DNA of 64,000 bases from Oenanthe sinensis (Eukaryota > Streptophyta > Magnoliopsida > Apiales > Apiaceae), in contig CM053794.1 in assembly GCA_028671895.1 (NCBI GenBank), positions 22,616,501 through 22,680,500 on the forward strand, in the 5' to 3' direction. How positions within the stretch are numbered: position 1 is the stretch's first letter; the number at the start of each line of letters is the position of its first letter. A program made the translations under genes and the position numbers. Positions 10,990 to 23,705 of this stretch are shown in pieces. The notes beneath the pieces are model-generated. The model worked only from the letters and a program-made list of their open reading frames with translations, did not search any database and was not told the DNA's origin.

Positions 10990-12314
10990 TGAAAGGCATA
11001 TGACTAGGCCTATTTGTAATATTTAGATGACAACTCAACTCTAGCTAATAAAGAGAAGTAAATAATAAACACTAAACAGGAATCAAGACAAAGACAGTCA
11101 ACTAATCACAAAGGATCTAAGTATCAGAAGTATTTTATGGGATTGCTACTCAACACTGGAAGAAGTTCATTAATATGTTCAAGCATCAGTGAAATTAATA
11201 AAGAGGTAGTACTTCTAAAGAATACAGAAGATATAAAAGATTTCAAGTGGTTACTACAGAAGATTCCAGAAGAAGAACAAAGACAGTGAAGCAGAAGAAT
11301 GACAGAAGGCCTCAACTTAAAGTATTAATAAATGGAGAATATTTATTAGTATGACACAAATGAACCAGACAGTACATTTGTGTGTTAACTAAAATAATAT
11401 TTATTCTTCATTTAGTTCAAGAGGTTTCAAGAACAGAAGACAAAGAAAAGACGGGAAGATTTCAAAGCTGACTACAAATTAAACAGATCACTATAGTATT
11501 TTTAATTCTACAATTAAAGTAAGTTAATTATTTAATTTATTTAATTAAATTAATTCAAGTTGAATTTAATTTAATTTATAAATTATTTAATTAATTCAAG
11601 TATAATTAATTTATTATAAAAAAAATGAATTAATATGACTTATATATATATATTTCGAATGACCTTTAAATAAGTCATACCGAATGGCTTAAAAGAAAAG
11701 TCATACCGATATATATATATATATATATATATAAAGATAAGTCATACTGAGAGAAAGAAATAAGTCATACTGAATTTCTTTGTTCAAAAGGTCATGCTGA
11801 ATTGATTTTTTATTTAATTAAAAAGTCATACCGATTTTTTAGTTAATAAAAGAAGTCATACCGAGAAAAAAAAGTCATACCCAGCTTTCTGAAAAGTCAT
11901 ACAAGGCTTATTTTCATTAAATTAAGTTATATTGATAAAGGTCAAACAAAGCCTTTTCAACCTCTATAAATATGAGGATTGTGCTTCACTATTTCACAGT
12001 TAGAAAAACAGTTCAAATTCAGAAATTTGTCTGCATTGTAATATTCACAGATTTCTGTGTAAGTTTGAATATAATTGATTAAACTCGAACACTTCATGTT
12101 GAATTCGTTCTAGATTAATTTATCAGTTATAAACTCTAATCCTCAGATAAATTTTGTAATACTTTTCAAGTTAAAATTATATCTTCTACTTGAACAGTAT
12201 TTCATTAAAATTTATAATTCGTGGTTATTTAAAATAATATTTTTAAATCCTAAATATCGAGATGATTTATAGATATTGTATTCAACCCCCCTTCTACAAT
12301 ATCAGGGACCAACA
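10990..12314 (+). repeat. COPIA 5' LTR
   Basis: 1325 bp, TG...CA. TATAAATA at 11965-11972 is the likely promoter TATA box, followed by GAGGATTGTGC. The U3-like part holds about ten copies of an AAGTCATACCGA-like motif between 11670 and 11940, and (AT)n runs at 11640-11651 and 11710-11732. Confidence 0.85.
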
Positions 12315-12316
12315 AT

Positions 12317-12331
12317 TGGTATCAAAGCTGG
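12317..12331 (+). other. COPIA primer binding site
   Basis: TGGTATCAAAGCTGG, two bases after the LTR end, resembles the complement of plant initiator-methionine tRNA 3' end (TGGTATCAGAGC), the usual Copia primer. Confidence 0.85.
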
Positions 12332-12519
12332 TTGATATTTTTATTATCAGATCCAAATAAAAAATTCCGCAACTCATACAGATCTCAAAAATTATTTTTA
12401 ATTCGAAATAATTTTTTATTTGAAATAATTTTTTTTAAAATTATTTCTGATCAAAAATTGTTTTCAGTCAAAAATTAAAATATTTTTTTTGAAACACTTA
12501 TTTCTTAATCTTATTAAAG

Positions 12520-14952
12520 ATGAGTACCCAGAAAGTGACTAGTATTAAAATTCCACAGTTCGATAGAGAACATTACAATTTGTGGAAACATAAAATGTTA
12601 CTGTTTATAGGGATTGCAAATCCCAAGTATGCATTAGTCATGGCCAAAGGTGTTGAGCCCCCTATATCAGTTATTCTCGAACATCAGGTTGATGGGGTCA
12701 TAATTCCCCACTGACAGTTTCTGAAAAGTCCGGCAGACTATACAGATGAGGAAGCAGAAGCTGTGTCCCTTGATAATAACCTGAAGCTTATATTAATTGA
12801 ATCCCTGGACTACGTAATGTACAATCAAGTAGTCAATTGCAAAAATGCAAAACAGGTCTGGGAAACAATTGAAATTATCAATGAGGGAACTGAAGAAGTA
12901 AAGGAGAATAGACTGGAGATCCTGACCTCTCAATATGAGCAGTTTAGATCCTGGAGAGGGTATCTCTGAGGTGTTTCAGAGACTAAACAAACTAATAAAC
13001 GAGCTCAATATGAATGAGAAGTTTTATCAGAACCAGGAGGTGAATAGGAAATTTTTACTGACCTTACCCGAGCATCTGGAACACAGGATTGCAGCTATCC
13101 GGGAATCTAGGGACATGAAAGAGGTAACCCTAGAAAGACTCTACGGAGTTTTAAAGACTTATGAGCTGGAACATATCCAAACCAGAGAGATGTACGGGAG
13201 AGGTAAGGTACTGAGTTCCTCCAAGGCATTAATGGTAGAAGCACTAGAGAAAGTAGAAGCGAAGGCTGTTGCACCTTCTATCAGTTCAACAGAGTATGTG
13301 GTTCCAGAATTTGGACATATTTCTGACAAACAAGAAGATGGTGAGTTCTACTCGCTGGAAGAACTAGATCAGTTGGAAGATGAATCTCTAGCTATGGTTG
13401 CCAGGAAGTTTGGCAACATGAGATTCCGAAGAAACTCCTTATTCAGAGTTAAGCCTAATTTTGGAAGATTCCAAAAAGGAGGTTCTTCGATAGTAGTATC
13501 AAAAAGCGACTACAAGACCAGCTTAGTTGATAGAAGCAAGTTTCGTTGCTTCAACTGTAATGAGCTAGGCCACTTCGCAACTGAGTGCAAAAAGCCTAAG
13601 CAAGGGAAAAAGAGAGAGTCTTACGAAGAGCTCAAAGAAAAGTATGATGCGCTCGTGAAAAAGCATCAGGGAAAGTCCTATCTAGCAGAGGGCAGAAGCT
13701 GGGATGACTCAGATAATGATGATGAGGAAGAGCTGGGAAATCTTGCTCTTATGGCTTCATCCGAGGAATCACTATTTCCCACCCGTCAAGGAGGAATAGA
13801 GGTAAATCCTTCGTGCCCTAAAATGTTTGCTCTTCTAGGAAAAGAACTAGATGGTGAAAGAGATAAAGTTAAGAAACTCAGACTCAGAGTCAAAGAGTTA
13901 GTTGATGAGACTGAAGTTCTTAAATAGTTAAAAAGAAATCATGACAAGTTGACTGTTAAGTTAAATGAAGACTTAGTTGTTCAAGTCAGTAAAGTCAGTT
14001 GTCATGTTGTAGTAGAACTAATCTCAGAAACCAGATAGAAGAAGAAAAGAAAAAGTGTCTTGCATATAAGAATTCCTCATATATTGTAAAGAACCTAGTT
14101 GACCAACAAGAAATAAGTCGTAAAGTTAGAATAGGATTCGAGTACAATAAATCTGTAGGAAAGCCAAGCAACATAACCCCTTTCAGAAAAAGTGCTGCAA
14201 AAAGGGGTATCCCACATGTTGTTAAAGACACACTAAAACCTCTCTTCATAACACCGATAGCTGAACCCATCCTTGAGAGCTCCATACTGATTGCATATGA
14301 AATGCAGTTAGAGGATCTCGAGGAAGAGAAGAAGAGAGGAGAACAGGTTAAGGACATAAAAAGAGTTAATGTCCAGAAAGAGAAGAGTGCACCAGAGACA
14401 CCAGTGAAAGATGAGGGAACTTCTAAGTCGCCCAATCCTGGTATAGGTGCAAAAGACTTAAAGAATAAAATGAACAGACCAAACACTTTTGTAAATAGTA
14501 AGGATAGTAACAACAAATTTTATTCTACTGAAAACTTCAAATCTGCTGATAAAATTGAAGTAGAATTTGTTAAGTCACCTACTGTCTTGAATAACATGCC
14601 TATTATTGATGCTTTCCATAAACCTTGTGGTATATTAAATTGTATGTTATGTGCTTTTAATGATATGACTGCTTATTTTAAACGCATGATAGCTAAGAAA
14701 GATAACATGACCCCTAGAAAATGCATCAATAATAAATTTGCTAAATCCAAGACTGCAACTCCTTCACCTGCTAAGAATGAAGAATATATTCCTAAGTCTA
14801 AACAGAAAGTTGTTAAGACTGTGTATAGGAAGGTAGGAACAGTCAAGGAAGATGATACTGTTATTCGAAAAGGATCTGTTGTCAAAGCAGACAAAGGTCA
14901 ATTCTTTAAGTATGCCGGGCCCAATCAATTTTGGGCTCCAAAGACGAATTAA
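12520..14952 (+). pseudogene. COPIA gag (UBN2-type) and linker, broken
   Basis: The N-terminus (MSTQKVTSIKIPQF, then YNLWKHKM) and VWETIE with LTSQYEQF are typical of Copia gag (DUF4219/UBN2). A CCHC knuckle, CFNCNELGHFATEC, lies at about 13549-13590. The region after it is Lys/Glu-rich and coiled-coil-like and continues in another frame from 13999 to 14952. Breaks: TGA at 12712-12714, a +1 shift near 12950, TAG at 13925-13927 with a frame change before 13999, TAA at 14950-14952. The long gag and linker are consistent with SIRE-type elements. The product would have packaged the element RNA. Confidence 0.85.
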
Positions 14953-14964
14953 TCCGTTTGGTAT

Positions 14965-17900
14965 GTGCAGGGAGTTAAACAGGTAAACCGAGTTATATGG
15001 ATCCTGGACAGTGGATCTTCAAGGCATATGACCGGAGATAGAGCCCTGCTATCAAACGTGGTTGAAAGAGCCGGCCCAATCGTCACCTTTGGAGATAACA
15101 GCAAAGGAACGACTACGGGATATGGCAAGTTAAATACTGGGAATGTTATCATTGAAAACGTCTCTTTATTGGAAGGACTTAAGCATAATCTACTCAGCGT
15201 CAGTCAATTTTGTGATAAAGGGTACAAAGTAAACTTTATCAAGGAGAAATGCTTAATAGCTCATTCTAAAGATGACAAACTGGCCTTGCGTGGAGTAAGG
15301 AAAGGAAACTTGTACGTAGCCGATCTCAACTCAGGAACTGAAGATGAAGCAAACTGTTTCTACTCAAAGGCTTCATCAGAAGAAAGCTGGCTATGACACA
15401 AGAAGCTCTCACATCTAAACTTCCAAAACAATGAACTCTTTAGTCAAGAGAGATTTGGTGAGAGCACTGCCCCCAATGGAATTTACACAAGAAGGCTTGT
15501 GTGAGGCATGTCAGAAGGGGAAGTCAAAGAAAGCAAGTCACAGAGGCACAGACACTACAAACATCACTGAACCACTTCAACTCCTACACATGGATTTATT
15601 TGGTCTAGTAAATATTCTGTCTATGTCAAGGAAGAAATACGCCTTGGTGATTGTGGATGACTTCACAAAATACACGTGGGTTTTATTCTTAAACTCTAAA
15701 GATGAAACTCCAAATTTGGTGATTAATCATATAAAGCTGATTGAGTTAGATTCAAAGTTACCTGTCCGGGCAATCAGATCAGATAATGGAACAGAATTCA
15801 GAAATGAAGTTCTGAATAACTTCTGCTCAGACAAAGGGATAACAAGGCAATATTCAGCACCAAGAACTCCGCAACAGAATGGAGTTATAGAAAGGAAAAA
15901 TAGAACCCTAATTGAAGCTGCAAGGACTATGCTAAGTGAATCAAGGTTACCTATCTACTTCTGGGCTGAGGCAGTAAATACAGCTTGTTATACTCAGAAT
16001 CGAACTCTAATCAACAAAGATCATATGAAAACTCCCTATGAATTAACGGCTGGTAAGAAACCTACTCTAAAGTAATTTCATGTATTTGGAGCTAAATGCT
16101 ATGTGCTGAAGGATGGAGATGAACATCATGGCAAGTTCGAGGCCAAAGCACATGAAGCTTTTTTTGTCGGATATTCAAAAAGAGCATATAGGGTGTACAT
16201 AATTGATCAGCACCAAGTAAAAGAAAGTGTCAATGTTACTTTTGATGACACAAATCTCCCAAGTATCCAAACTGAAGATTCTTCTGAGTCATTAAAATTT
16301 GACAATTATCCAGACTCACATTCTGATGACGAAGAAGAACCTGAGGTTGCAACAGGAAATGATGATGACAATAATAATGATGATCCAGGTAATAGTGGTG
16401 AAAACAATGATAACACTGGAAATACTACTAATATCAGTGGTGGATCAACAAGTCATCCTGGCAGCAACTCAGGGGGAGATGAAGGATCAACTGGCAGAAC
16501 ACAACATCACAATGAATTTCGAGGCGAATCATCAAGATCAAACCTACCCAGGGAAAGGATATGGAGCAGAGATCATCCTTTTAAATTGATCATAGGTGAT
16601 CCAGATGTTGGAGTTAGAACAAGAAGTGCAACTTCAAATGAATGTTTATTTTCAGTTTTTCTTTCCCAAGAAGAACCAAAGAAGATTGAAGATGCTTTGA
16701 TTGATCCAGATTGGGTTCTTGCCATGCAAGAAGAGCTCAATCAGTTTGAGAGACAAGAAGTCTGGACACTGGTACCCAGGCCTAAAGATAGATCTGTTAT
16801 TGGCACGAAATCGATATATAGGAACAAGTTAGACGGTGATGGCATTGTTACAAGAAATAAAGCCAGACTGGTTGCTAAGGGTTACTCTCAAGAAGAGGGA
16901 ATTGATTATGACGAGACCTATGCACCAGTTGCACGACTTGAAGCCATCAGAATATTTCTGGCATTCGCAGCACATTCCAAGTTTAAAGTCTATCAAATGG
17001 ATGTGAAGAGTGCATTTCTGAATGGAGAGTTAGAAGAGGAAGTATATGTGGAACAGCCCCTGGCTTTGAAAATCCAAAGTTTGCTGATTTCGTGTATTTT
17101 CAATTCAAAGCTCTCTATGGGCTCAAGCAAGCACCGAGGACATGGTATGACACTCTCTCTGTGTTTTTACTTGAAAATGGTTTCATTAGAGGTGTCATAG
17201 ATAAAACTCTCTTTTACAAAATGCATGAAAAAGATATGATATTTGTCCAAGTTTATGTTGACGATATTATATTTGGTTCTACTAACGAAAACTTGTGCAA
17301 AAGATTTGCTAAGTTAATGCAGAGCAGGTATGAAATGAGCATGATGGGTGAGCTGTCATTCTTCCTTGGATTGCAAGTAAAGCAAAAGGAAGATGGGATT
17401 TTTATTTGCCAATCAAAGTACGTAAGGGATGTTATGAGAAAATTCAGTCTAGAAAATTCTTCACCGGCAAAACCCCCAATGCCAACAGCCACCAAGCTTG
17501 ACAAAGATGAAACTGGTAAGAAAGTTGACATCACAAGCTACAGAGGTATGATAGGCTCATTGTTATATCTAACTGCTAGTAGACCCGATATAATGTTTGC
17601 AACTTGTTTATGTGCAAGGTTTCAATCTGACCCTAGAGAATCTCATCTGATAGCCGTTAAACGAATTTTTAGATATCTAAAGGGTACACCAAATCTTGGA
17701 ATTTGGTACCCTAAAGATACAGGTTTTGAACTAATAGGCTATACAGATTCAGATTATGCAGGGTGCAGGATGGACAGGAAAAGTACTTCTGGAAGCTGTC
17801 AGTTTCTAGGAAGACGATTGATCTCCTGGTATAGCAAGAAACAACACTCAGTGTTTACCTCGACAGCCGAAGCAGAATATATTGTGGCAGGTAGCTGTTG

Positions 17901-18198
17901 CGCTCAGATCTTGTGTATAAGGAATCAACTAAATGACTATGGACTTGCGTTGAATAAAATTCCAATTTTTTGCGACAACACAAGTGCTATAGCTATTTCC
18001 AACAATCATGTACAACATTCGCGAACCAAGCACATTGACATAAGGTATCATTTTATCCGAGAGTATGTCATGAATGGAACTGTGGTGCTACATATTGTAC
18101 TCACGGAAGATCAAATAGCCGACATCTTCACGAAACCACTTGATGAATCCACTTTCTCAAAGCTGGTTAGTGAACTAGGGATGTTAAATAATGGCTAA
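14965..18198 (+). pseudogene. COPIA pol: protease, integrase, RT, RNase H (broken)
   Basis: Protease: DSGSSRHMTGD at about 15007. Integrase: zinc-binding H/H/C/C segment from WL(stop)HKKLSHLNF to CEACQKGK (about 15391-15510), then catalytic D (HMDLFG, about 15588), D (SDNGTEF, 15779) and E (GVIERKNR, 15882). RT: PDWVLAMQEELNQF, then DVKSAFLNG, then YVDD at 17254-17265. RNase H: GYTDSDYAG at 17737, TSTAEAEYIVAG at about 17860 and KHIDIRYHF near 18030; the frame ends at 18198. Breaks: stop at 15394-15396 with a frameshift before 15431, TAA at 16073-16075, and a frameshift near 17085 in RT. Catalytic residues are retained, so decay is recent. Confidence 0.9.
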
Positions 18199-19462
18199 AT
18201 TTTTGGTTGCTAGGAATTAAGTTAAGCTCATAAATATTAAATGTTAATATTTAAAAAATTTATGAGACTTGAATTAATAAAATCCTAGGGCTTATGAATT
18301 TTTGGAAAATTATCTTAAGATTAAATTAATATTCTTAAAAGATAATTATTTCAATTATAGCATAAGTACTTATATTTATTTTAAGCATTTTTTTAAGCAT
18401 TTGTATGTAAATAAATGTATATTTTACAAATTATTATTGTACATAAATATAAATGATTATGTTATTAATTAGTCAATTAATTTACACATTAAATTAATTC
18501 AAACTTGAGTTAATTTAATTCCTAAATTAATTAGAACAATTGTTAATATAAATATTTATTATATGTCTTTAATAATTTATTAGTATGTAAATTATTGTTA
18601 TTTGTCTTAAAGTTTCTAAAAGAGAATTGCTTGTTAATATTTATTGTATATTTATTAATTTATCTAATATTCGAATAAGATTTTTATTATTTTATTTCAA
18701 ATTTAGAAATAATTAATAATATAAGTAATTATTCTATTTTATTATTGCAAATCAACATGACTTTTATTTTAATATTTGCATGACCTTTTATTTTAAAAAC
18801 TCGGCATGTCTTTTTATTAATAATAAAAGTCATACCGAGTGCTTAAAATAAAAGTCATACCGAGACTTCAATAGTCTAAGTCATACCGATTATTGTTTTA
18901 TTTACGGTTTTTATTTCATTTGTAAATAAGTCATACCGACTTATTTGTAAATAAGTCATACTGACTTGTTTGTAAATAAGTCATACCGACTTATTGGTTC
19001 AAATATGTCATACCGAGCCCTAATTTTTTTTAATCCTTTAAATAAGTCATACTCATTTGTTCTTGTCATATCAACAATACACACACAATATACACGATTG
19101 TTCAGCAGTTCTTTGTTCAAAAACAATCAATTTTTCCTTAAAACAACTGCATCAGTTGCTTATTCTTGTTGTTTACAAGCGTATGCTTGCTTGTTACTTG
19201 ATAGAATCGAGCAAAACAAACAGAACTCTGCCCGATTTTTGTTAAAATCGTGTTGACTGTTCGTATTATTGGATAAATCGAAGCATTGTGTTAGTATTGA
19301 TTAAAGGACTGGTGTGGAGTAATATTGACTGAGTATAATCGAATTGGGGATTAATAGAAATTAGGGTTTTAATTTTTTTGTGTAATTTTTGTAATTTTGG
19401 ACTTGTAATTTTACTGTTTTATTGCAAGTTGTATTTTAATAATTGTAATAGTAGAAATTAAA
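18199..19462 (+). other. COPIA spacer between pol and extra ORF, AAGTCATACCGA motifs
   Basis: Very AT-rich, no ORF. Between about 18740 and 19060 it carries around ten copies of AAGTCATACCGA or close variants, mostly plus strand with a few inverted near 18755-18810. At 18799-18840 an inverted and a direct copy pair as ACTCGGCATG...CATACCGAGT. The same motif fills the U3 of both LTRs. Confidence 0.7.
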
Positions 19463-21505
19463 ATGGCTGGCTATTGTGAAATCATCAAAACAAATTTTGT
19501 TGGATTTTTTAATCCGGTGAATTGTTCAGTCGAGAGGTTTCGACCATGGATCGTTTTTATGAATGAACATTCACTAGTCAGAACTGCAATCACTTTGGAC
19601 TCCCCATTGCAAGTGTTAGAACTTAGGGCTTTGTACTCCATTTCTAGGAATAGGAGTACTGTAGACAGAGTTCAATTCTCATTCACCATAGGAGAACGTG
19701 AATACATGGTGACTGAAGAGGATGTGAACAGGATCTTAGGCTTTCCAACTAACAATTTTGTAGATCCACCTACTTTACCAGAAATTCTAGAATTTTTCTA
19801 TACCATTCTATATTAGGGTGAGATCAATTTGGTAAGGTTGTCTAAAGCCAAGTTGGTAAGCGAGTGGGACTACTTCTTTGACACGCTAGCCAAAGTGTTT
19901 GCACCCACTACAAAGAGCAACTTCAACAATATATCTTCTCTACTACAAATCATAGGGTTTTCTGTGGCTCACAACCGAAGGATAAATTTTGGGAAGTTGA
20001 TTCTAAAAGAGATAATTAAGAAAATGGGGAAGCCAGAAAGCAGGGAACATAATGTACAAGTCTACTATCCGAGGTTCCTGATGCTGTTCATGAATGACTT
20101 GTTGATGGATGAAGATAAAGCCTTATTTCAGAATAGTCCTGTAGAAGAATCTCCAACTTTTCAGAATAACTTGTTTGCAAGGCTCTACAACAACCCCAAG
20201 TTTGAAAATGTGCAAGTGGTAAGGACAAATTATATGGCTAAGATATTAGATCAAATTGTTAATCCTGTGCAGGATCGAGAGCCAGAACAAGTGCCAATAC
20301 AAATAGATCATCATGTGCAACTTCTACTTGAAGCAGCTTAGCATGTCGAACAAGAGGCACTAGATCAACAAGTAATATCTCAATCACTGACTTCTAGTTT
20401 CCTACCTATAAATATATCTACTGCACTTTTAGAGTTATCTGTGGCGGACTATGATTGTGGTTTTACACTTCAGGACATTGGCCATGAACCTGAAATCACA
20501 CAGGTTCAAACCCAGGCTGAGTTAGAGCCCCAAACAGTTTCTCCTTCACCTTCTTCTCTAAGTCATATTCGAAAGAGGAAGAAACCTGTTAGGAAAGTGA
20601 GAGGTAAAAGTGTTTCTGAAAGTGATCCCGCAACTCTGTCTCCTCCAACTAAAAGATCGAGATCTGAACCTGAGACAACTGCAGACTCGGTCTTATCCTC
20701 TCAGTGGGATATGGATTTTGAAACGGCTATCCAAGATTCTCTAGATACACTCGATCAAACGGGTGATTCTATTCGCCGTACAGCCACGACAGCCGATTCA
20801 GATTCAGATTCTCGCACACTGCTAGCTATCACACTAGCAGGTCCTCCACTTGAAGAAACTCAATCACAAGAGAGCACAATGATTTCTCAACAAAATGTTT
20901 TTGAAGAAAACTCGTCGGTTGCCACATTCATAGTGGATCAAGACATTTTGGATGCAGTGCGGCATCAGTTACCCTCAGAGGTATTAAGGGGCACCATAGA
21001 TTCTCAAGAGCCATTCAATACATTATCTAAAGTGGTGACCCCCCTGGATTTCTTTCATCCAGTTCTCGTAAGAAAAGGTCTCGAATCCACTGATGGATTT
21101 GAGAGGCAACCATTCCATAGAGGGAGATGGGACTCCATTCAAGGAGTAGCTACGTCAGTAGCGGAGCCACTTCAAGTTAAACTTGTTGAGGACACGCCTT
21201 CACAGGCATTAGAAGAGCATTTCGACTCTTCAAAAGCTATTATTTTGTATACAGGTACAACATCTGGATCTGGAAAGGAGCTAAACACTAGTGTTGTGAG
21301 GCAAACACAGAGTGAAATACATGCACAGAGTGATAGTGAGTTAAACAGGAGTGCAAGTGAGATGAGTGCACACACACACACAGTGAACTACTATCTAAAA
21401 TGGAAGCTCTCCAGAAGGAAATGCAGATTGTCCAAGATGAGTTGATAAAAGTCAAAGCACAAGCAGAAGAAAATTCTACATCTGCCTCTGTAACACAGTA
21501 GCTGA
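19463..21505 (+). pseudogene. COPIA extra ORF downstream of pol (putative plant transposon protein)
   Basis: One reading frame from ATG 19463 (MAGYCEIIKTNFVGFF) to about 21370, interrupted only by TAG at 19814-19816 and 20339-20341. The N-terminal ~290 residues (VERFRPWIVFMN, YMVTEEDVNRILGFP, YPRFLMLFMNDLL) look globular and resemble the putative plant transposon protein class (PF20167-like) found beside SIRE-type pol genes. The C-terminal part is Ser/Thr/Gln-rich with a basic patch (RKRKKPVRKVRGK). A (CA)n run at 21368-21381 probably shifts the frame into a final coiled-coil stretch (MEALQKEMQIVQDEL). No clear signal peptide or transmembrane helix was seen, so an envelope role is not supported. 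The 3' end is lost in the deletion that also removed the start of the right LTR. Confidence 0.65.
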
Positions 21506-21531
21506 CAATAGTGCGAAAAGATGTTGATGAT

Positions 21532-21747
21532 GGTTTCAAGAACAGAAGACAAATAAAAGACGGGAAGATTTCAAAGCTGATTACAGATTAAACAGATCAC
21601 TATAGTATTTTTAATTCTACAATTAAAGTAAGTTAATTATTTAATTTATTTAATTAAATTAATTCAAGTTGAATTTAATTTAATTTATAAATTATTTAAT
21701 TAATTCAAGTATAATTAATTTATTATAAAAGAAATGAATTAATATGA

Positions 21748-21807
<60 letters not shown>

Positions 21808-21856
21808 ATGACCTTTAAATAAGTCATACCGAATGGCTTAAAAGAAAAGTCATACC

Positions 21857-21898
<42 letters not shown>

Positions 21899-22470
21899 TC
21901 ATACCGAGAGAAAGAAATAAGTCATACCCAATTTCTTTGTTCAAAAGGTCATGCTGAATTGATTTTTTATTTAATTAAAAAGTTATACCGATTTTTTAAT
22001 TAATAAAAGAAGTCATACCGGAAAAAAAAGTCATACCCAGCTTTCTGAAAAGTCATACAAGGCTTATTTTCATTAAATTAAGTCATATTGATAAAGGTCA
22101 TACAAAACCTTTTCAACCTCTATAAATATGAGGATTGTGCTTCACTATTTCACAGTTAGAAAAACAGTTCAAATTCAAAAATTTGTCTGCATTGTAATAT
22201 TAACAGATTTCTGTGCATGTTTGAATATAATTGATTAAACTCGAACACTTCATGTTGAATTCGTTCTAGATTAATTTATCAGTTATAAACTCTAATCCTC
22301 CGATAAATTTTGTAATACTTTTCAAGTTAAAATTATATCTTCTACTTGAACAGTATTTCATTAAAATTTATAATTCGTGGTTATTTAAAATAATATTTTT
22401 AAATCCTAAATATCGAGACAATTTATAGATATTGTATTCAACCCCCCTTCTACAATATCAGGGACCAACA
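21532..22470 (+). repeat. COPIA 3' LTR, 5'-truncated
   Basis: Matches the left LTR from its GGTTTCAAGAACAG (11423) to the end, but lacks the first ~430 bp of the LTR and the polypurine tract. TATA box at 22121-22128. The (AT)n runs are longer than in the left LTR (about 21751-21804 and 21860-21895). Confidence 0.85.
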
Positions 22471-23705
22471 ATAAGCCACAGACAAGGGGTAAGCCCAATC
22501 TTTTTCAACAAATCTTTGCCCAACCACAACACAGATTGGCGGAGGGACTTCTTGTATTTGGAATGGGCACTCTTTTTAGGCCCAAAATTTGCAAAGTCAA
22601 GGATGGGAATGCAAGCTTGATCCAACTAACTCCTGAGGAAAAGCTTATTATTGCTGACTTGGACCAGGACAAGGGCTAATTATTTCTTTTCAACTTTTCT
22701 GAGTCCAATTGTTTATTTTCTTATTTTTTTTACAGCCGGGAAAACATCAACTTCCATTTGAGCGTGGGTGATCAAGAGACCCGTAAGATGAGGAAGGCTC
22801 GTGAGGCCATCGAAGGCCCAATCAAGGAGCCCAATCTACCTAGGTTCCTTCAGCCTTGTGATAAGGCCCAAGGAAAGAGGCCTCGGGTTGATGAAGAGGA
22901 GAACCCAGAGACCGCAGCTTGGAGGCCCAGTTGGGGCTTAAGGAGGAAAGACACTGTCGTCGGGAGTACCCTGAACTCCGTCGATTGGTCACAAAATTTT
23001 ATTCCTCCGGTTGACAAGGCCAAGATTGTCCTTAAAACGGACATAGAAGAGGCGGAGACTTTAGGGGCCCAAGCTGTTGTCATGGTAAGGCCCATTTATT
23101 TCCCTTTTTTTATACTTAGTCGCTTTTTAGTTTTCCTAGTTTCTCACTATGTCATTCTTTTTAAACAGATCAACACTTACTTTCAGACCATGGCCCATCA
23201 GGCCAAGACTTGGCGCTTCTCGGAGAAGGCCCAAAGGAAGGTCAAGGCCGAGGCAAAGGTGGCCGTTCTCGAGAAGAAGTTGCTCGAGAAGGAGCAGGAG
23301 TTGGTGGCGACCCATGCTGAGCTACAAGAGTTAAGGTCCGGGAAGAAGGCCGTGATCGACAAGTACATGAAGTCGGAAGAATTCTATGCTTTCATGGATA
23401 AACATGTCGACATGGTTTTTCCGGTGACTTGTGCTTAGGCTTGGGAGAAGTGCCTCGATGCCGTCTTGGCTAAGCAGCCCGGTCTTTTTGATCCGGCCGA
23501 CTTCCCTTGTCCTATGGGTCAGCCATTGGCCTTGACTTCTACTGCTCGAGGGACAGGTTCGGGAGACTTGTCAGGTGGCGAGGCCCTGGATGAGTATGAT
23601 CGAGTCTTCGATTCTAATCCTGAGGCTGAGGACAATGCTCGGAAGGAGGTTGAAGAAGAGAAGACCGGGGAGGGGGAAGATGAGGATATCGAAGACCTCC
23701 CTTAG
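22471..23705 (+). pseudogene. GYPSY-1 antisense accessory gene, second part
   Basis: Continues the antisense gene after COPIA. PIFFNKSLP and LYLEW align with the GYPSY-2 protein, then a frame change gives LFRPKF. An intron probably ends at CAG 22734-22736, though its donor is degenerate. RFLQPCDKAQG and WGLRRKDTVV follow; a second intron runs from GTAAGG (about 23083) to ACAG at about 23168. The last exon is a strong coiled coil (KVAVLEKKLLEKEQEL) followed by MKSEEFYAFMDKH and an acidic tail ending EDLP, stop at 23703-23705. TAG at 23435-23437 interrupts the frame. The exon-intron layout equals that of GYPSY-2, showing that the gene predates their split. Confidence 0.72.

Larger units (their letters stand above)
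10990..22470 (+). mobile_element. COPIA: SIRE-like Ty1/Copia element inside the GYPSY-1 antisense gene
   Basis: Left LTR 10990-12314 (starts TGAAAGG, ends GGGACCAACA); truncated right LTR 21532-22470, same end. ATAAG flanks the element (10985-10989 and 22471-22475), and the host reading frame matches across the empty site. The PBS TGGTATCAAAGCTGG at 12317-12331 fits initiator Met tRNA priming. The order gag, protease, integrase, RT, RNase H is the Copia order. The long LTR, large gag-linker and an extra ORF after pol suggest the SIRE/Maximus lineage. LTRs differ by about 2-3 % by eye. At least three stops and four frameshifts make pol non-functional. Confidence 0.88.

Noticed and set aside
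11421..12314. COPIA left LTR beginning at GGTTTCAAGAAC
   Set aside because: The homology with the right LTR starts there, but the ATAAG duplication and continuity of the antisense gene place the start at 10990; the right LTR is truncated instead.
21723..21944. Open frame rich in Tyr-Ile repeats
   Set aside because: Translation of (AT)n microsatellites in the COPIA LTR.
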